52,762 nt of DNA from JBEIHX01 sp040381075 (GCA_040381075.1 JBEIHX010000026.1:1-52762); one strand, 5' to 3'; numbered from the stretch's first letter, positions 1 through 9,047 are shown. Translations and numbers: made by a program. The notes: generated from the letters alone by a model not told the origin.

Positions 1-129
1 GCCGGAAAGGAGGATGGCAGGCGCCCCGCCGCGTGGCGGCATCGGCCCTGCCAGGCCTGTTGCAGGATGCGCCAGCACGACGCCATTCAGACGGACACGG
101 GTCTGTGGGCCGGCGCGACCTGGCGCAGA

Positions 130-1419
130 TCAGGATGCGATGCGCAGCTGTGTCATGAGCCGGGAAGTCAGACTCTCGAACGCGTCGTGGATCTGCTCCG
201 TGCTGTCGGCCCAGAAGTAATAGCCGGGCGAGGCGCAGGCCTGCATGGCCGGGCCGAGCTGATCGATCACATCCTTAACGTAGGTGTCATAGGACCAGTG
301 TTCGGTCTGCGGGACGTACCGCAGCTGGATGACCGCAACCTCCACGCCACGTTGCTTCAGCGCGTTACAGGCCGCCTGCGGAATGGGGCCGCGTGGAATC
401 TGATCCCATCTGAATTGCATGCCGTCTGAGACGATCACCACAAACTGGCGCCGCGAGGCTGGCGTGAAGCCGGTGCCGTCCTGCGGCACCGCCAGCGACA
501 TGGCGGGAAACGTATCCATCATGTTGGAGGCGCCGGGCCCGTAATCCGTATAGCGATAGGGCCCGTTCACCGCAGTCATCTTGTCGAGCTCTGTCGTCAG
601 GGTCTGCGTGTTTGAGGTCAGTGCGGCCAGCTGAAGGGCCGTGTTGTTGAACTGGTGGATGGAGAACTTGACCCGCTCAACGGGCGTGTTGAATCTTGAC
701 AGGACCTCAATGACCTCTTCAGTCGCCTCGCGCATGATGTCCGTGCGCAGCTCCACGCCATTGGCCTTGGCACGGGCATAGGACGTTACATAGTGCAGGT
801 CCTCTGGAGCCAGCCCGGTCGGCATGTGGCACGCAAACTGGCAGTTCCCCCGGTCCGGATCGTCCTTGGAGAGCTGCTTCAGCTGTTCGCGCCCGGCGAC
901 GCTGGACGGCATGTGCATGGAGGCGGAGCCGTCAAGCCAGAAATGGACGTCCATGTAGCTGGCGCGCCCGGTCGTGGTGGTGCTCGACACTGTGACGCTG
1001 GCGGCGGAGCCGAACGGCCCGTTCAACCACATCGGCGCGATGCTCGCCGTCGTGGTCACCGTCGCCGTGGTGACGCCATCATCGCCGGTTTGCACGCTGA
1101 GCGTGAAGGTGTCGATCGTCAGGTCATCGGGGCTTCCCAGGTTCTGGGTGAGATTTGCCTCCAGCACGTCCCGGACGTCCTGGTCCACTGCATCCCCAGA
1201 GGCCAGGGGCGCGAGGGCCGCAAGCGCTGCGGCGTCGCTGGCGGTCTGCAGCGTCTGTTCCAGCCGCGTCGTGCGCGACAGGTCGAGCCCAAAAACGAGT
1301 GCGAAGGCGACAGGCGTCACAGCGATCGCAAACACCATGGCCGCGTTCGCCTGACGCGACGCCGCCAGGCGCCGGAGCGCCGGCCAGGGAAGGACAACCG
1401 ATGACAGAGGGCTAAGCAT
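130..1419 (-). CDS. TadG-like vWA-domain pilus assembly protein
   Basis: The 429-residue protein has a short basic N-terminus and one hydrophobic segment (about residues 27-45), followed by the QTASDAAALAA stretch typical of TadE/TadG pseudopilin-like proteins. A von Willebrand A-like region follows, with a MIDAS-like DGSAS at residues 163-167 and a VSDGM strand-turn further on. TadG-type proteins are anchored in the inner membrane and take part in Flp/Tad pilus assembly; that role is family knowledge. No other tad gene is visible, so it may be a solitary copy or the edge of a locus outside the window. The ATG at 1419 has only a weak ribosome site. The C-terminal part is long enough for the gene to be complete. 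Confidence 0.8.
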   Translation of the reverse strand: MLSPLSSVVLPWPALRRLAASRQANAAMVFAIAVTPVAFALVFGLDLSRTTRLEQTLQTASDAAALAALAPLASGDAVDQDVRDVLEANLTQNLGSPDDLTIDTFTLSVQTGDDGVTTATVTTTASIAPMWLNGPFGSAASVTVSSTTTTGRASYMDVHFWLDGSASMHMPSSVAGREQLKQLSKDDPDRGNCQFACHMPTGLAPEDLHYVTSYARAKANGVELRTDIMREATEEVIEVLSRFNTPVERVKFSIHQFNNTALQLAALTSNTQTLTTELDKMTAVNGPYRYTDYGPGASNMMDTFPAMSLAVPQDGTGFTPASRRQFVVIVSDGMQFRWDQIPRGPIPQAACNALKQRGVEVAVIQLRYVPQTEHWSYDTYVKDVIDQLGPAMQACASPGYYFWADSTEQIHDAFESLTSRLMTQLRIAS

Positions 1420-1823
1420 TGCACTGCGAGCCTATCCCGCAACCGGTGGATGCGGGGCTTCCGAAACGTCTCCAATTGGAGCGATAGGCTCAGATCGCGC
1501 AGGGAGCCGGGGGCGCTTGTCCCACTCTTCCTCATCCCAGGCGCGCACCACTGCGCCCCCGTCGAGAGCGCTCCTGGGGACGAGCCGCGCCGCCCGCGCC
1601 TGCTGGTCCCCGCGTCGCCCCCCGTGGCGGTCCCAGCCCACTCCGGCCGACCACTGCCCGGGAGGCGAAAACAATGCCTCTGAAACCTTGTCCGGCCCCC
1701 TGCCTGGTCCCGGCCGCCTGGTCCCGGCCGCCGGTCCTGGGCGCCGGTCCTGGGCGCCGGTCCTGGGCCCGGGCGCACATCGGCCCCCCCTGACGCCGGG
1801 CCCGGACTTGCGAACCCTGGGCG
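1420..1823. other. Intergenic spacer, no gene seen
   Basis: This 404-bp spacer lies between the start of the TadG-like gene and the stop of the MAPEG gene. The reading frames in it have shadow-like, Arg/Pro/Gly-rich composition and match nothing I recognise. Its notable content is the tandem array at 1702-1768. Confidence 0.6.
1702..1768. repeat. Tandem array, 14 bp x2 then 13 bp x3
   Basis: Two exact copies of GCCTGGTCCCGGCC are followed without a gap by three exact copies of GCCGGTCCTGGGC. The two units look like variants of each other (GCC-GGTCC core). The array sits about 55 bp beyond the MAPEG stop codon. Confidence 0.9.
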
Positions 1824-2231
1824 TCAGCCCAGCGGCGCGGCCAGAAGTCTGGTGACCACGCCGGCGATGGCGCCAATAAGAAGCGCCAGACCCGCCAGCC
1901 CCTGCAGGGCATAGCCCAGCGCGCGTTTCTTCGGGTCCTGCACATACAACACCATGTACACCAGACGTCCGAACACCCAGACCGCCCCGATCCCCGCCGC
2001 CAACTGATCGCCATGCATGAACGCGAACAGCCACAACGCAGGAAGAAAAATAACCATCCACTCCAGCGTGTTCATCTGAACGCGGAAATACCGTTCAAAG
2101 TTGGGGTCTCCCGTCGTCGCCGGCGCCGCCACCTTGTACTTCAGACGCGCCCGTCCGACCGCGAGGCCCATCACGACGTACAGGAGCACCCCCAGAAGAG
2201 TGACGAGCGCCGTCCACAGAAACTGATCCAT
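1824..2231 (-). CDS. MAPEG family membrane protein
   Basis: This 135-residue protein has four predicted membrane segments and the MAPEG hallmark run: an FERYFRVQMNTLEW-type loop after the first helix, then GRLVYMVLYVQDPKKR before the last helix. MAPEG proteins (membrane-associated proteins in eicosanoid and glutathione metabolism) are small integral membrane proteins. The bacterial members are often glutathione-transferase-like, but their substrates are mostly unknown. The ATG at 2231 follows a good GGGAGG site. The gene is monocistronic and faces away from the region A operon at 2536. The family call is firm, the function is not. Confidence 0.88.
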   Translation of the reverse strand: MDQFLWTALVTLLGVLLYVVMGLAVGRARLKYKVAAPATTGDPNFERYFRVQMNTLEWMVIFLPALWLFAFMHGDQLAAGIGAVWVFGRLVYMVLYVQDPKKRALGYALQGLAGLALLIGAIAGVVTRLLAAPLG

Positions 2232-2535
2232 GCCCCAAACCTCCCAGGCCCAACCGGTTCAGGATCGGGCCCGCGCAGTGTGCGCCGGCCCCCATCCCCG
2301 CAGAGTTCTGGCACGCAGGCCTGGCCGCGCCAAGAGCCGGGCAGGCCGCACCGGGGGCGTCCGGCGCGCCGGGCCACGGCCCCCGTTCGCCGCCGCGCCC
2401 CGCCGGGAAGGGGCCGACTTGCTGATCATTTGTTCAGCGCGGTATTGACATCCTGGGGGCGCGGCGTTCAATCATGCGGCTTGGTCGCCGTTCCGGTGCG
2501 CGCGCCACAGGTGCGCAGGTGTGGGGGAGGTCGCT
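2232..2535. other. Divergent promoter region, MAPEG / region A operon
   Basis: No coding sequence was seen here. The region holds the TetR-type operator copy at 2422-2437 and a good ribosome site (GGGGGAGG, 2523-2530) for the following gene. Confidence 0.55.
2422..2437. promoter_or_regulatory. TetR-type operator, copy 1
   Basis: CTGATCATTTGTTCAG is an imperfect inverted repeat, 98 bp before the ATG at 2536. The same 16-bp pattern recurs at 9032, 10008, 14049 and 18439, always between genes of region A. It is inferred to be the binding site of the TetR protein encoded at 9196-9864. Confidence 0.75.
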
Positions 2536-3369
2536 ATGGGCGCCGCGCAGGACATGCCGGTTCGCCGCATGAATTTCGAGTTTGCCGACGACATGGACCT
2601 CGTCTTCATCCAAGACGACCCGAGGCTGTCCTACTTCTTCGTCGGCGCCTGGATGATGCTGCCTTATCTCGAGCCCTTCCTGATCCGAACCATCCAGGAG
2701 GCCATGGGAAGGATCAGGGACGAGGCCCTTCTGGAGGATATGAAGCGCTTCTGCGCCCAGGAAGGCCAGCACTACCGTCAGCACGCCAGAGCAAATGACA
2801 TCGTGCGCCGCCGTCACCCGGCAGGCCCGCGTCTGATGGCCCTCGAACAGGAATTCGAGGCGCTCCTGAAGCGATGGAGCCATGAGAAACCCTTGCGGTT
2901 TCGCCTTGCCTATGCAGAGGGCTTTGAGTCCATGACCTGCGCCGGCGCCCGCACGCAGATGGAAATCGGCATGTTTGACGACATGAAGGAGCCGATCCGT
3001 GGGCTGATGCTGTGGCATATCATGGAAGAGATTGAGCACCGTACGGTCTGTTTTGATGCGTATCACAGGGCGGTTGGGGATTACGTCTATCGCCTGGGCG
3101 TCGGCGTGTGGGCGCAAAACCATTACCTGCGCTGGTGCCAGCGCTTCGCCGCTGCGATGATTGAAGCGGACCCGCAAACCATAGCCCGCTTTGATCATCC
3201 AGACCTTAGGGCAAAATGCGCCAGACGCGCGCAGAACTACTTCCGCAACCTGCTGCCCAAGCAGCTCGCAACCTACATGCCCTGGTATGATCCGCGCCGC
3301 ATTCGCCTGCCGGATCAATTCGAACCCGCCCGCCAGACCTACACCCGGCTCGCCGCGAGCGTTCACTAG
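2536..3369 (+). CDS. Predicted metal-dependent hydrolase (PF10118-like)
   Basis: The protein has 277 residues. It is helical and rich in acidic/His motifs that resemble the PF10118 predicted metal-dependent hydrolases: an FCAQEGQHYRQHAR helix, later EGFESMT, and LMLWHIMEEIEHRTVCFD. These E-x-x-H and H-x-x-E-E-x-E-H pairs suggest a di-metal, ferritin-like helical site. The exact reaction of the family is not established. I chose ATG 2536 because GGGGGAGG lies five bases upstream; an in-frame GTG at 2521 would lie before that site. It is the first gene of a tight five-gene operon and follows TetR-type operator copy 1. Confidence 0.75.
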   Translation: MGAAQDMPVRRMNFEFADDMDLVFIQDDPRLSYFFVGAWMMLPYLEPFLIRTIQEAMGRIRDEALLEDMKRFCAQEGQHYRQHARANDIVRRRHPAGPRLMALEQEFEALLKRWSHEKPLRFRLAYAEGFESMTCAGARTQMEIGMFDDMKEPIRGLMLWHIMEEIEHRTVCFDAYHRAVGDYVYRLGVGVWAQNHYLRWCQRFAAAMIEADPQTIARFDHPDLRAKCARRAQNYFRNLLPKQLATYMPWYDPRRIRLPDQFEPARQTYTRLAASVH

Positions 3370-3418
3370 GCCGGGGCGCGCCGCAGCAGTCGCCGCGGCC
3401 AGTTGAGAGGACCACGCC

Positions 3419-3967
3419 ATGGATGATGCAGGAGCTCCCGGCGCCGCCCAGCGCCTCCAGGCCTTCGCGCAAAGCTGGCTCAAAAGGCCCATCGTTCCGG
3501 CGCACGGGCTCCTCGACACCATGCATGTCGGCGCCGACGAGCTGCCATTCGCCGAAGCCGGGGACGGCTCGGCCCTGCAGCTCCTGCACGTCGATCTCAG
3601 CCAGGGCCTGTGGATTTCCAAGACCCGTCTGCCGCCCGGCTACCGCGTGGCCACGCACTATCACACGGGACACGTCTTCGCCGTAACCCTGGCCGGCAGG
3701 TGGTTCTACGAGGAAACGCCTGAGGCTGTGAACCGGCCAGGGTCCTATCTGTTCGAGCCCGCAGGCTCACGCCATACCCTGGTCACTCCGCATGACCTGG
3801 AGGGAGACATGGTCGCCTGGTTCGCCATCTATGGCGCCAACATCAATGTTGATGAGAATGGCGCGATCCTGTCCGTCGTGGACGCGCGCGCCGCTCTTGA
3901 ACTCTATCGCGGCTACTGCGATGCGCTCGGCCTTGATTGCTCCAAGCTCATTGTGGTCGGAGGGTAA
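3419..3967 (+). CDS. Cupin, 2,4'-dihydroxyacetophenone dioxygenase-like
   Basis: This 182-residue single-cupin protein has the metal-binding first motif THYHTGHVFAVTLAGRWFYEE (around residues 78-98) and a second-motif His in SRHTLVTP. The layout matches the 2,4'-dihydroxyacetophenone dioxygenase/ChrR-like cupins, which bind one metal and cleave C-C bonds next to a keto group in characterised members. The substrate here is unknown and may not be aromatic. The ATG at 3419 follows GAGAGG. It lies 49 bp after the hydrolase gene and 7 bp before the dehydrogenase, which implies co-transcription. Confidence 0.72.
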   Translation: MDDAGAPGAAQRLQAFAQSWLKRPIVPAHGLLDTMHVGADELPFAEAGDGSALQLLHVDLSQGLWISKTRLPPGYRVATHYHTGHVFAVTLAGRWFYEETPEAVNRPGSYLFEPAGSRHTLVTPHDLEGDMVAWFAIYGANINVDENGAILSVVDARAALELYRGYCDALGLDCSKLIVVGG

Positions 3968-3974
3968 CGCCGCC

Positions 3975-5015
3975 ATGCGGGCCGCCGTGATGCGCGCCGG
4001 GGAGTTCGTGGTCGAGCACAGGCCGGATCCCACGCCTGGACCGGGCGAAGTGCTCGTCCGGGTGATCGCATGCGGGATCTGCGGATCAGACCTTCATTAT
4101 TTTCATCACGCCACCGACATCATCGAACTCGCGTCCAAACTCGGAGCGCCAACCGAGGAAATGGAGCGCAACCTGCAGGCCGGTCCCATCCTCGGGCATG
4201 AGTTCGTGTGCGAAATCGTTGACTTCGCTCCAGGCGCCAGGCGCAGCCTCGCGTTGGGCGCGCGCGTGTGTTCGCCGCCGTTGCTGATAAGGAACGGCGC
4301 GCCCGTCCTGATCGGTTCAACGCCGGAAACGCCAGGCGCCTATGCGGAGCTCATGACGCTTGCCGAGGACTTGCTGACGCCCGTGGGCGATGACACGGCG
4401 AGTGAGGCGGCCGCTCTCACCGAACCCGTCGCCATCGCCGTGCACGCCGTCAACAAGGCCAATCTCAGCGACGGCGAGGTCGCCGTCGTGGTGGGATGCG
4501 GGCCGATCGGGCTCGCGGTCATCGCCGTCCTCAGGTCACGCGGCGCCCGCGTGATCGTGGCTGGCGACCTGTCGCCCGCACGCCGCGAACTGGCCGGTGT
4601 GATGGGTGCAGATACGGTTGTCAACGCGCGCAGCGAGAGCGTCGTCGCCGCCGCCGCGGCCGCAGCCCCTGGCGCGCGTGCGGTGATCTTTGAAAACACC
4701 GGTGCGCGCGGCATGCTCCACCGTCTGGTGCTTGAGGCGGGGCGGGATGCGCGCGTCATTGTCACAGGCATTGCGCCGGGCGAAGAAAGCCTCATTCCCA
4801 TGGTCGCGATCACCAAGGAGATCGCGATGCAGTTCGTGATCTACTACACGCCTGAGGAATTCGCCGAGGCGCTGAACCTCATCGAGACCGGGCGAATCAA
4901 TTGGCGTGCACTGATCACCGGAAAGGTCAGTCTGGACGGCGTGACCCAGGCCTTCATGGATCTGCAGGATCCCGAACGCCACGCCAAGATACTCATCGAG
5001 CCGTTCGGGACATGA
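3975..5015 (+). CDS. Zinc-type alcohol dehydrogenase (MDR family)
   Basis: The protein has 346 residues. It is a medium-chain dehydrogenase with a catalytic zinc site (CGICGSD, Cys36; GHE, His75-Glu76) and a Rossmann VGCGPIGLAVIA dinucleotide motif. The family's structural-zinc lobe, normally four cysteines after the GHE region, appears to be missing: only one Cys (RVCSPP) is present there. The likely reaction is NAD(P)-dependent oxidation of an alcohol intermediate. I chose the ATG at 3975, just after the cupin stop; a longer in-frame ORF from 3792 overlaps the cupin gene and does not resemble the family. It lies 7 bp from the next gene. Confidence 0.85.
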   Translation: MRAAVMRAGEFVVEHRPDPTPGPGEVLVRVIACGICGSDLHYFHHATDIIELASKLGAPTEEMERNLQAGPILGHEFVCEIVDFAPGARRSLALGARVCSPPLLIRNGAPVLIGSTPETPGAYAELMTLAEDLLTPVGDDTASEAAALTEPVAIAVHAVNKANLSDGEVAVVVGCGPIGLAVIAVLRSRGARVIVAGDLSPARRELAGVMGADTVVNARSESVVAAAAAAAPGARAVIFENTGARGMLHRLVLEAGRDARVIVTGIAPGEESLIPMVAITKEIAMQFVIYYTPEEFAEALNLIETGRINWRALITGKVSLDGVTQAFMDLQDPERHAKILIEPFGT

Positions 5016-5022
5016 GGCCCTC

Positions 5023-5934
5023 ATGATCGCAGACGCAAGGCCGCTCATCCTGCAGGCTGGCGGGCTCGCTATGTCTGCCTGGGAGATGGGACAGGGTCCC
5101 CTGGTCCTGTGCCTGCACGGCTTTCCCGACACGCCGCGCACCTGGCGGCTGATGCTGCCCGCGCTCGCCGAGGCCGGATTTCGGGCCGTCGCCGTCACGG
5201 CGCGCGGCTACGAGCCGGCCTCCCAGCCCCCGGACGCTCACTATGGTCTGCCGGTTCTGGCTGGCGACGTGGCGGCCTGTCTTGACGCGCTCGGGGCGGC
5301 GCGCTGTCACCTCATCGGCCATGACTGGGGCGCGTCTATCGCCTACGCCGCCGCCGCTGGCCAGCCAGGCCGTATCTGCTCACTGACGACCCTTGCGGTG
5401 CCACACCCCGCGGCTTTCGCGCAGGCGCTGGCCAGGGATATCGGTCAGATGCTCCGGTCCTGGTACATGTTCTACTTTCAACTCAGGGATCGGCCGGAAC
5501 GGATTATCCCGCGCAGGGACTTCGCCTTCCTCGAAAGGCTCTGGCGCGACTGGTCGCCAGGATGGAGGCCGCCAGCTGCGGATCTGCGGGCGATGAAGGA
5601 TGTGTTCGCGCAACCCGGCGTTCTGGCCGCAGCGCTCGCGTATTACCGTCAGGCTTTCGACGCCCGCAGTCCGCACGCCGCTGAAACCGCCCGTCTGTAT
5701 GGGACGCCTGTGAGGTCTCCGACGCTGGCGCTCACCGGAGCGCGCGACGGCTGCATCGCAGCGGACGTCTTCGAACGCTGCATGCCGCCAGACCTGTTTC
5801 CCGCAGGCCTCACGGTGCGGCGCATCCAGGACGCCGGCCATTTCCTGCACCTCGAGCAGCCCAGGAGCGTCGCGGCTGCGATCATCACCCACCTGCAAGG
5901 CGCGCAGCCTGGGCTGCCCGCCTCCCTGGCCTGA
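5023..5934 (+). CDS. Alpha/beta hydrolase, epoxide-hydrolase type
   Basis: The protein has 303 residues. The oxyanion motif HGFP (32-35) and the nucleophile elbow GHDWGA with Asp101 mark the epoxide hydrolase/haloalkane dehalogenase branch of the alpha/beta hydrolases, where Asp rather than Ser attacks. The catalytic His is probably in DAGHFLHLEQP near the C-terminus. A cap-domain region lies between. In this operon it could open an epoxide made by the P450 at 21227-22480; that link is inference. It starts 7 bp after the dehydrogenase gene. Confidence 0.82.
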   Translation: MIADARPLILQAGGLAMSAWEMGQGPLVLCLHGFPDTPRTWRLMLPALAEAGFRAVAVTARGYEPASQPPDAHYGLPVLAGDVAACLDALGAARCHLIGHDWGASIAYAAAAGQPGRICSLTTLAVPHPAAFAQALARDIGQMLRSWYMFYFQLRDRPERIIPRRDFAFLERLWRDWSPGWRPPAADLRAMKDVFAQPGVLAAALAYYRQAFDARSPHAAETARLYGTPVRSPTLALTGARDGCIAADVFERCMPPDLFPAGLTVRRIQDAGHFLHLEQPRSVAAAIITHLQGAQPGLPASLA

Positions 5935-5946
5935 GGAAGGACCCTG

Positions 5947-6417
5947 ATGCACCTGCATACTCCCGAGGAACTCGCGGCCAAGGTCGGCGCAGATATCGGC
6001 GTCTCCGACTGGCTGCGTATTGATCAGGACATGATCAATCGCTTCGCCGACCTCACCGAAGATCATCAGTTCATCCACGTCGATCCGGTGCGGGCTGCAT
6101 CCACCGTGTTCGGTGGAACGATCGCCCACGGATTTCTGGTTCTGTCGTTGCTGAGCAGGATGGGACTGGCCGCACAGTTCGCCATGAAGGGCGCCGTGAT
6201 GGGCGTCAATTATGGGTTCGACAAGGTGCGCATGATCGCCCCCGTGCGCGCCGGCGCGCGCGTGCGCGGACGATTTACGCTCAAGGATTTCAGGGAACGT
6301 GCGCCCGGCCAGTGGATGGCGACGCTCGGCGTGACAGTCGACATCGAAGGCGGCGACAAGCCGGCGATCATCGCTGATTGGGTCTGCGTGCAATTCGTCG
6401 GGCTTGAGGGCGCATAG
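5947..6417 (+). CDS. MaoC-like (R)-specific enoyl-CoA hydratase
   Basis: This 156-residue single hot-dog protein has the hydratase-2 signature: FADLTEDHQFIHVDP with the catalytic Asp/His pair, then FGGTIAHGFLVLSLLS. Such enzymes hydrate trans-2-enoyl-CoA to (3R)-hydroxyacyl-CoA. It is the last gene of the operon and ends before a convergent repeat-filled spacer. Together with the SDR at 16375 and the thiolase at 10091, it would complete an R-type beta-oxidation round. Confidence 0.87.
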   Translation: MHLHTPEELAAKVGADIGVSDWLRIDQDMINRFADLTEDHQFIHVDPVRAASTVFGGTIAHGFLVLSLLSRMGLAAQFAMKGAVMGVNYGFDKVRMIAPVRAGARVRGRFTLKDFRERAPGQWMATLGVTVDIEGGDKPAIIADWVCVQFVGLEGA

Positions 6418-6797
6418 GGCAAAGCGCGGCGCCAGGCCTGAAGTGGGGGCGGCGCGTTCCGCTGCGCGCTTCAGCCCTCCCAGTCAACAGCGCTCCCAGT
6501 CAACAGCCCTCCCAGTCAACGGCCTCCCAATCAATGGCCTGCCACTTTATGGCCTGCCACTCCATGACCTGCCGGTCAAATTCCGGCGCCTGTGGCGGCG
6601 GGCGACGCGCCCGCAAGCCCGACCAAAGAAACAACAGCACCGCCCATCTGCGCTGCGGGAGCGCGTGGCCTGCCGCCTTCAGGCTGCCCGGGCGGCCCCA
6701 CAGCTTGGGGCCTCAGACGGGTCGGTTGAGACAGGTTGGGTCAGGCGGGCCCGATGCGGCAGGTCCACACAGGACGCGCCAGACGCTCTGCCGCCGG
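6418..6797. other. Convergent spacer, no gene seen
   Basis: This 380-bp gap lies between the ends of the MaoC and hot-dog genes. The reading frames are Arg/Ala/Pro-rich shadows. One frame reads the repeat at 6481 as five-residue LPxxG units, but it runs into antisense of the next gene and is not convincing. Confidence 0.55.
6481..6579. repeat. Degenerate 15-16-bp tandem array, about 6.5 copies
   Basis: The array begins with CAGTCAACAGCGCTCC and CAGTCAACAGCCCTCC, then drifts through 15-bp versions (CAATCAATGGCCTGC, CACTTTATGGCCTGC, CACTCCATGACCTGC). The gradual divergence across the array suggests an older expansion. It lies between convergent genes. Confidence 0.85.
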
Positions 6798-7664
6798 TCA
6801 CGCGAAGACTGCGAACGCCTGGTCCAGCACGGCGCCGCCCACGGCGCGCGTCGCGCCGATCCGCACCACATCGCCGCCAGCAGCCCCATGCTGCTCAATC
6901 GCAAGCGTGTCGCCCGGCGTCGCCATGCCGCAGAAACGCGCCGACAGACGGCGCAGCCGGCGCGCTTCACCGATGCCGCGCCGGCGCAGCGCCGCCAACC
7001 CCGCCAGAGCCCAGGTCATCGTCCCGTGCAGGATGGGTTCTTCCAGTCCGGCCGCAAGCGCGGCGCGTCGCTCCGTGTGAATTGGGTTCCAGATGTCGGC
7101 GCAGGCTGAATAGATCTGCGCCGACGCCCGCGTCGTGATCGCCTCCGTGACGTGCGCGCCGCCGCCAGACATCTCCGGCTGCACCGGGGCCGGGGGCGGC
7201 GCATCGAGCGCCTCCGCCGCGCCCTCCAGGCGTACGCCGCGATAGACCGTGCTGTTCCATGTCGTTGTCACGCACTCCCCGGCGTCCGCATCGACGGTGT
7301 CTATGCGCACACACGCCAGCACGCCTGAGCGGATCTGGCGCGCAGCCACGATGCGTCCATGGGATCGGTAGGCGCGCCCCGTCCGTATCGGGCCAAGAAA
7401 CAGAGAGTCCTGAACTGCATGCACGCCGCGCTGCAGGTCCTCAGGGGTCATCCGCTCGCTCAAGAGCGCGCGCGCCGCCAGCATCACCGGCCACTCCAGC
7501 TGGACGCAGATGAACGGCAAGGCGGCGAAATCCGGTTGGGCGTCATCAAGAAAGCAGGCCTCGTCTGCACCAATCCCTGCCGCATAGGCCAGAGCCTCGC
7601 GCACGCCGATGTGCTGCACACGCGTTTCTGTCCGCCGTCCAACCGCCGCCGCTGGATACCCCAT
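6798..7664 (-). CDS. Double hot-dog MaoC-like dehydratase
   Basis: The protein has 288 residues. The N-terminal half resembles a FAS1-type dehydratase hot-dog domain. The C-terminal half carries SACADIWNPIHTE followed by LEEPILHGTMTWALAG, the hydratase-2 active-site and overhang motifs. This two-domain layout matches acyl-CoA hydratases acting on bulky substrates. The ATG at 7664 lies 3 bp after the MFS stop codon, so the two genes form one minus-strand operon under operator copy 2. It is the second hydratase-2-like enzyme of the island. Confidence 0.8.
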   Translation of the reverse strand: MGYPAAAVGRRTETRVQHIGVREALAYAAGIGADEACFLDDAQPDFAALPFICVQLEWPVMLAARALLSERMTPEDLQRGVHAVQDSLFLGPIRTGRAYRSHGRIVAARQIRSGVLACVRIDTVDADAGECVTTTWNSTVYRGVRLEGAAEALDAPPPAPVQPEMSGGGAHVTEAITTRASAQIYSACADIWNPIHTERRAALAAGLEEPILHGTMTWALAGLAALRRRGIGEARRLRRLSARFCGMATPGDTLAIEQHGAAGGDVVRIGATRAVGGAVLDQAFAVFA

Positions 7665-7667
7665 GTC

Positions 7668-8969
7668 TCACCCGATCTTCTCGTCCAGCAAGGTCCGCGA
7701 CGCCCAATAGAAATGCAATGCCGACAGGATCAGAATGAACGTCGCACTGACCAGCGCCCACTTCAGGCTGTGCGCGCCGCAGGCAGGTTGGAGAACATCA
7801 CTGATCACGCCGACAAAAAGCGGTCCAGCGCCCAATCCGATCAGGGATGAAAAGAACATCATCAGCGCAATGGCGGTGGCGCGAAGATGAGGTTCGGCCA
7901 GGGATTGCACCGCCGCCAGGGCTACCCCCCCGCCGCTCGCCGTCACCAGGCCGGCGAAGAACATCACGCCGATCCCGACCCATGGATCCGGGGCCAGAAA
8001 CACTCCGAGGTAGAGGGGACATCCAAGACCATACGACATCGCCGGAAGCCAGACCTCCCAACGCCTGTCCCGCCGGATCAGCCGCGCCCCGATCGCTCCG
8101 CCGAGCAAAACCCCGAGAATGGTTCCCACCCCCGCCGTCAGGCCTGACCACACGCCGATCTGGGTGAGCGTCATGGCGTGCACCCGGATGAAGAACGAGG
8201 CGAGCCACTGCGCGAGCCCGTAGGTGGCGAATGACCCGATGGACAGGCCCGCAACCAGGTGCACGAAGGCGCGCCGTCGCGCCAGATGGCGCACCGCCTG
8301 CCATAATGACAGCGCTGCCGCCGGTTCCCCGGCAGGCGCGGTGCGGCGCGGCTCGCGCACCGTCAGATACACAAGCGCGCCAAGGGCGACCCCGGGCGCT
8401 CCGACAAGAATGAACGCCGTGCGCCAGCCGAACTGGTCAGCGAGATATCCTGTCGCCATGAGGCCGCCCGACAGGCCAGCGAGCCCCCCGGCCTGAAACA
8501 TGCTGATCGCCAGAGCCTTGCGCGCGCCCGGAAAATAGTCGCCGATCAGCGAATGCGAGGCCGGGACGCATCCCGCCTCGCCGACCCCGACGCCGATGCG
8601 CGCGAGAAGCATCTGCACAAAGTTCATGCTCAGGCCGCACGCCGCCGTCATGACGCTCCAGATCGCGACGCAGGCCGCCAGGATCGCCGTGCGCGACCTG
8701 CGGTCCGCAAGACGGGCGAGCGGCAAACCGCAGGTCGCGTACAGCACGGCGAAGGCCAGTCCGCTCAGCACCCCGATTTGCGTATCAGACAGGTTCAGGT
8801 CGCGCTTGATCGGTTCAACCAGCACCGCCAGCACCATGCGGTCCATGTAATTGAAGAAACTCACAAGCGTCAGCGCGCCGAGCACATAATACGCGTAACC
8901 GCCGCCCCCAGGCGCCAGCGCCCGCGTGTCTTCCGCCCCAGGGTCCCGCGCTGCGCCGTCGCCGTCCAC
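7668..8969 (-). CDS. MFS transporter
   Basis: The protein has 433 residues and about twelve membrane segments. It carries the major-facilitator loop motif (GLPLARLADRRSR) between helices 2 and 3 and FNYMDRMVLAVLVEPIKRDL in helix 1, typical of the anion:cation/Spinster-like branch. I prefer a GTG at 8969 because GGAGGAG lies seven bases upstream; a longer frame to 9011 has no ribosome site. Operator copy 2 is 63 bp upstream. It probably imports the island's substrate or exports an intermediate across the inner membrane. Confidence 0.87.
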   Translation of the reverse strand: MDGDGAARDPGAEDTRALAPGGGGYAYYVLGALTLVSFFNYMDRMVLAVLVEPIKRDLNLSDTQIGVLSGLAFAVLYATCGLPLARLADRRSRTAILAACVAIWSVMTAACGLSMNFVQMLLARIGVGVGEAGCVPASHSLIGDYFPGARKALAISMFQAGGLAGLSGGLMATGYLADQFGWRTAFILVGAPGVALGALVYLTVREPRRTAPAGEPAAALSLWQAVRHLARRRAFVHLVAGLSIGSFATYGLAQWLASFFIRVHAMTLTQIGVWSGLTAGVGTILGVLLGGAIGARLIRRDRRWEVWLPAMSYGLGCPLYLGVFLAPDPWVGIGVMFFAGLVTASGGGVALAAVQSLAEPHLRATAIALMMFFSSLIGLGAGPLFVGVISDVLQPACGAHSLKWALVSATFILILSALHFYWASRTLLDEKIG

Positions 8970-9031
8970 GAGCGATCTCCTCCTGGCCTGAACCCTAGCC
9001 CAGGGCTGCAAGCCTAGAGCGGACAGCGGTG

Positions 9032-9047
9032 CTGATCAAATGTTTAG
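9032..9047. promoter_or_regulatory. TetR-type operator, copy 2
   Basis: CTGATCAAATGTTTAG lies 63 bp upstream of the MFS start and matches the shared 16-bp pattern of region A. On the other side, the TetR gene ends at 9196, so the site serves only the MFS/hot-dog operon. Confidence 0.78.

Noticed and set aside
2434..3621. 395-residue minus-strand frame
   Set aside because: It is a shadow of the PF10118-like gene on the plus strand.
6481..6579. CRISPR array
   Set aside because: The repeats abut without unique spacers and are 15-16 bp, so it is a tandem array. The same applies to the other arrays.
6404..7138. Plus-strand frame with LPxxG five-residue repeats
   Set aside because: It reads through the tandem array and then the antisense strand of the hot-dog gene; no start or ribosome site supports it.
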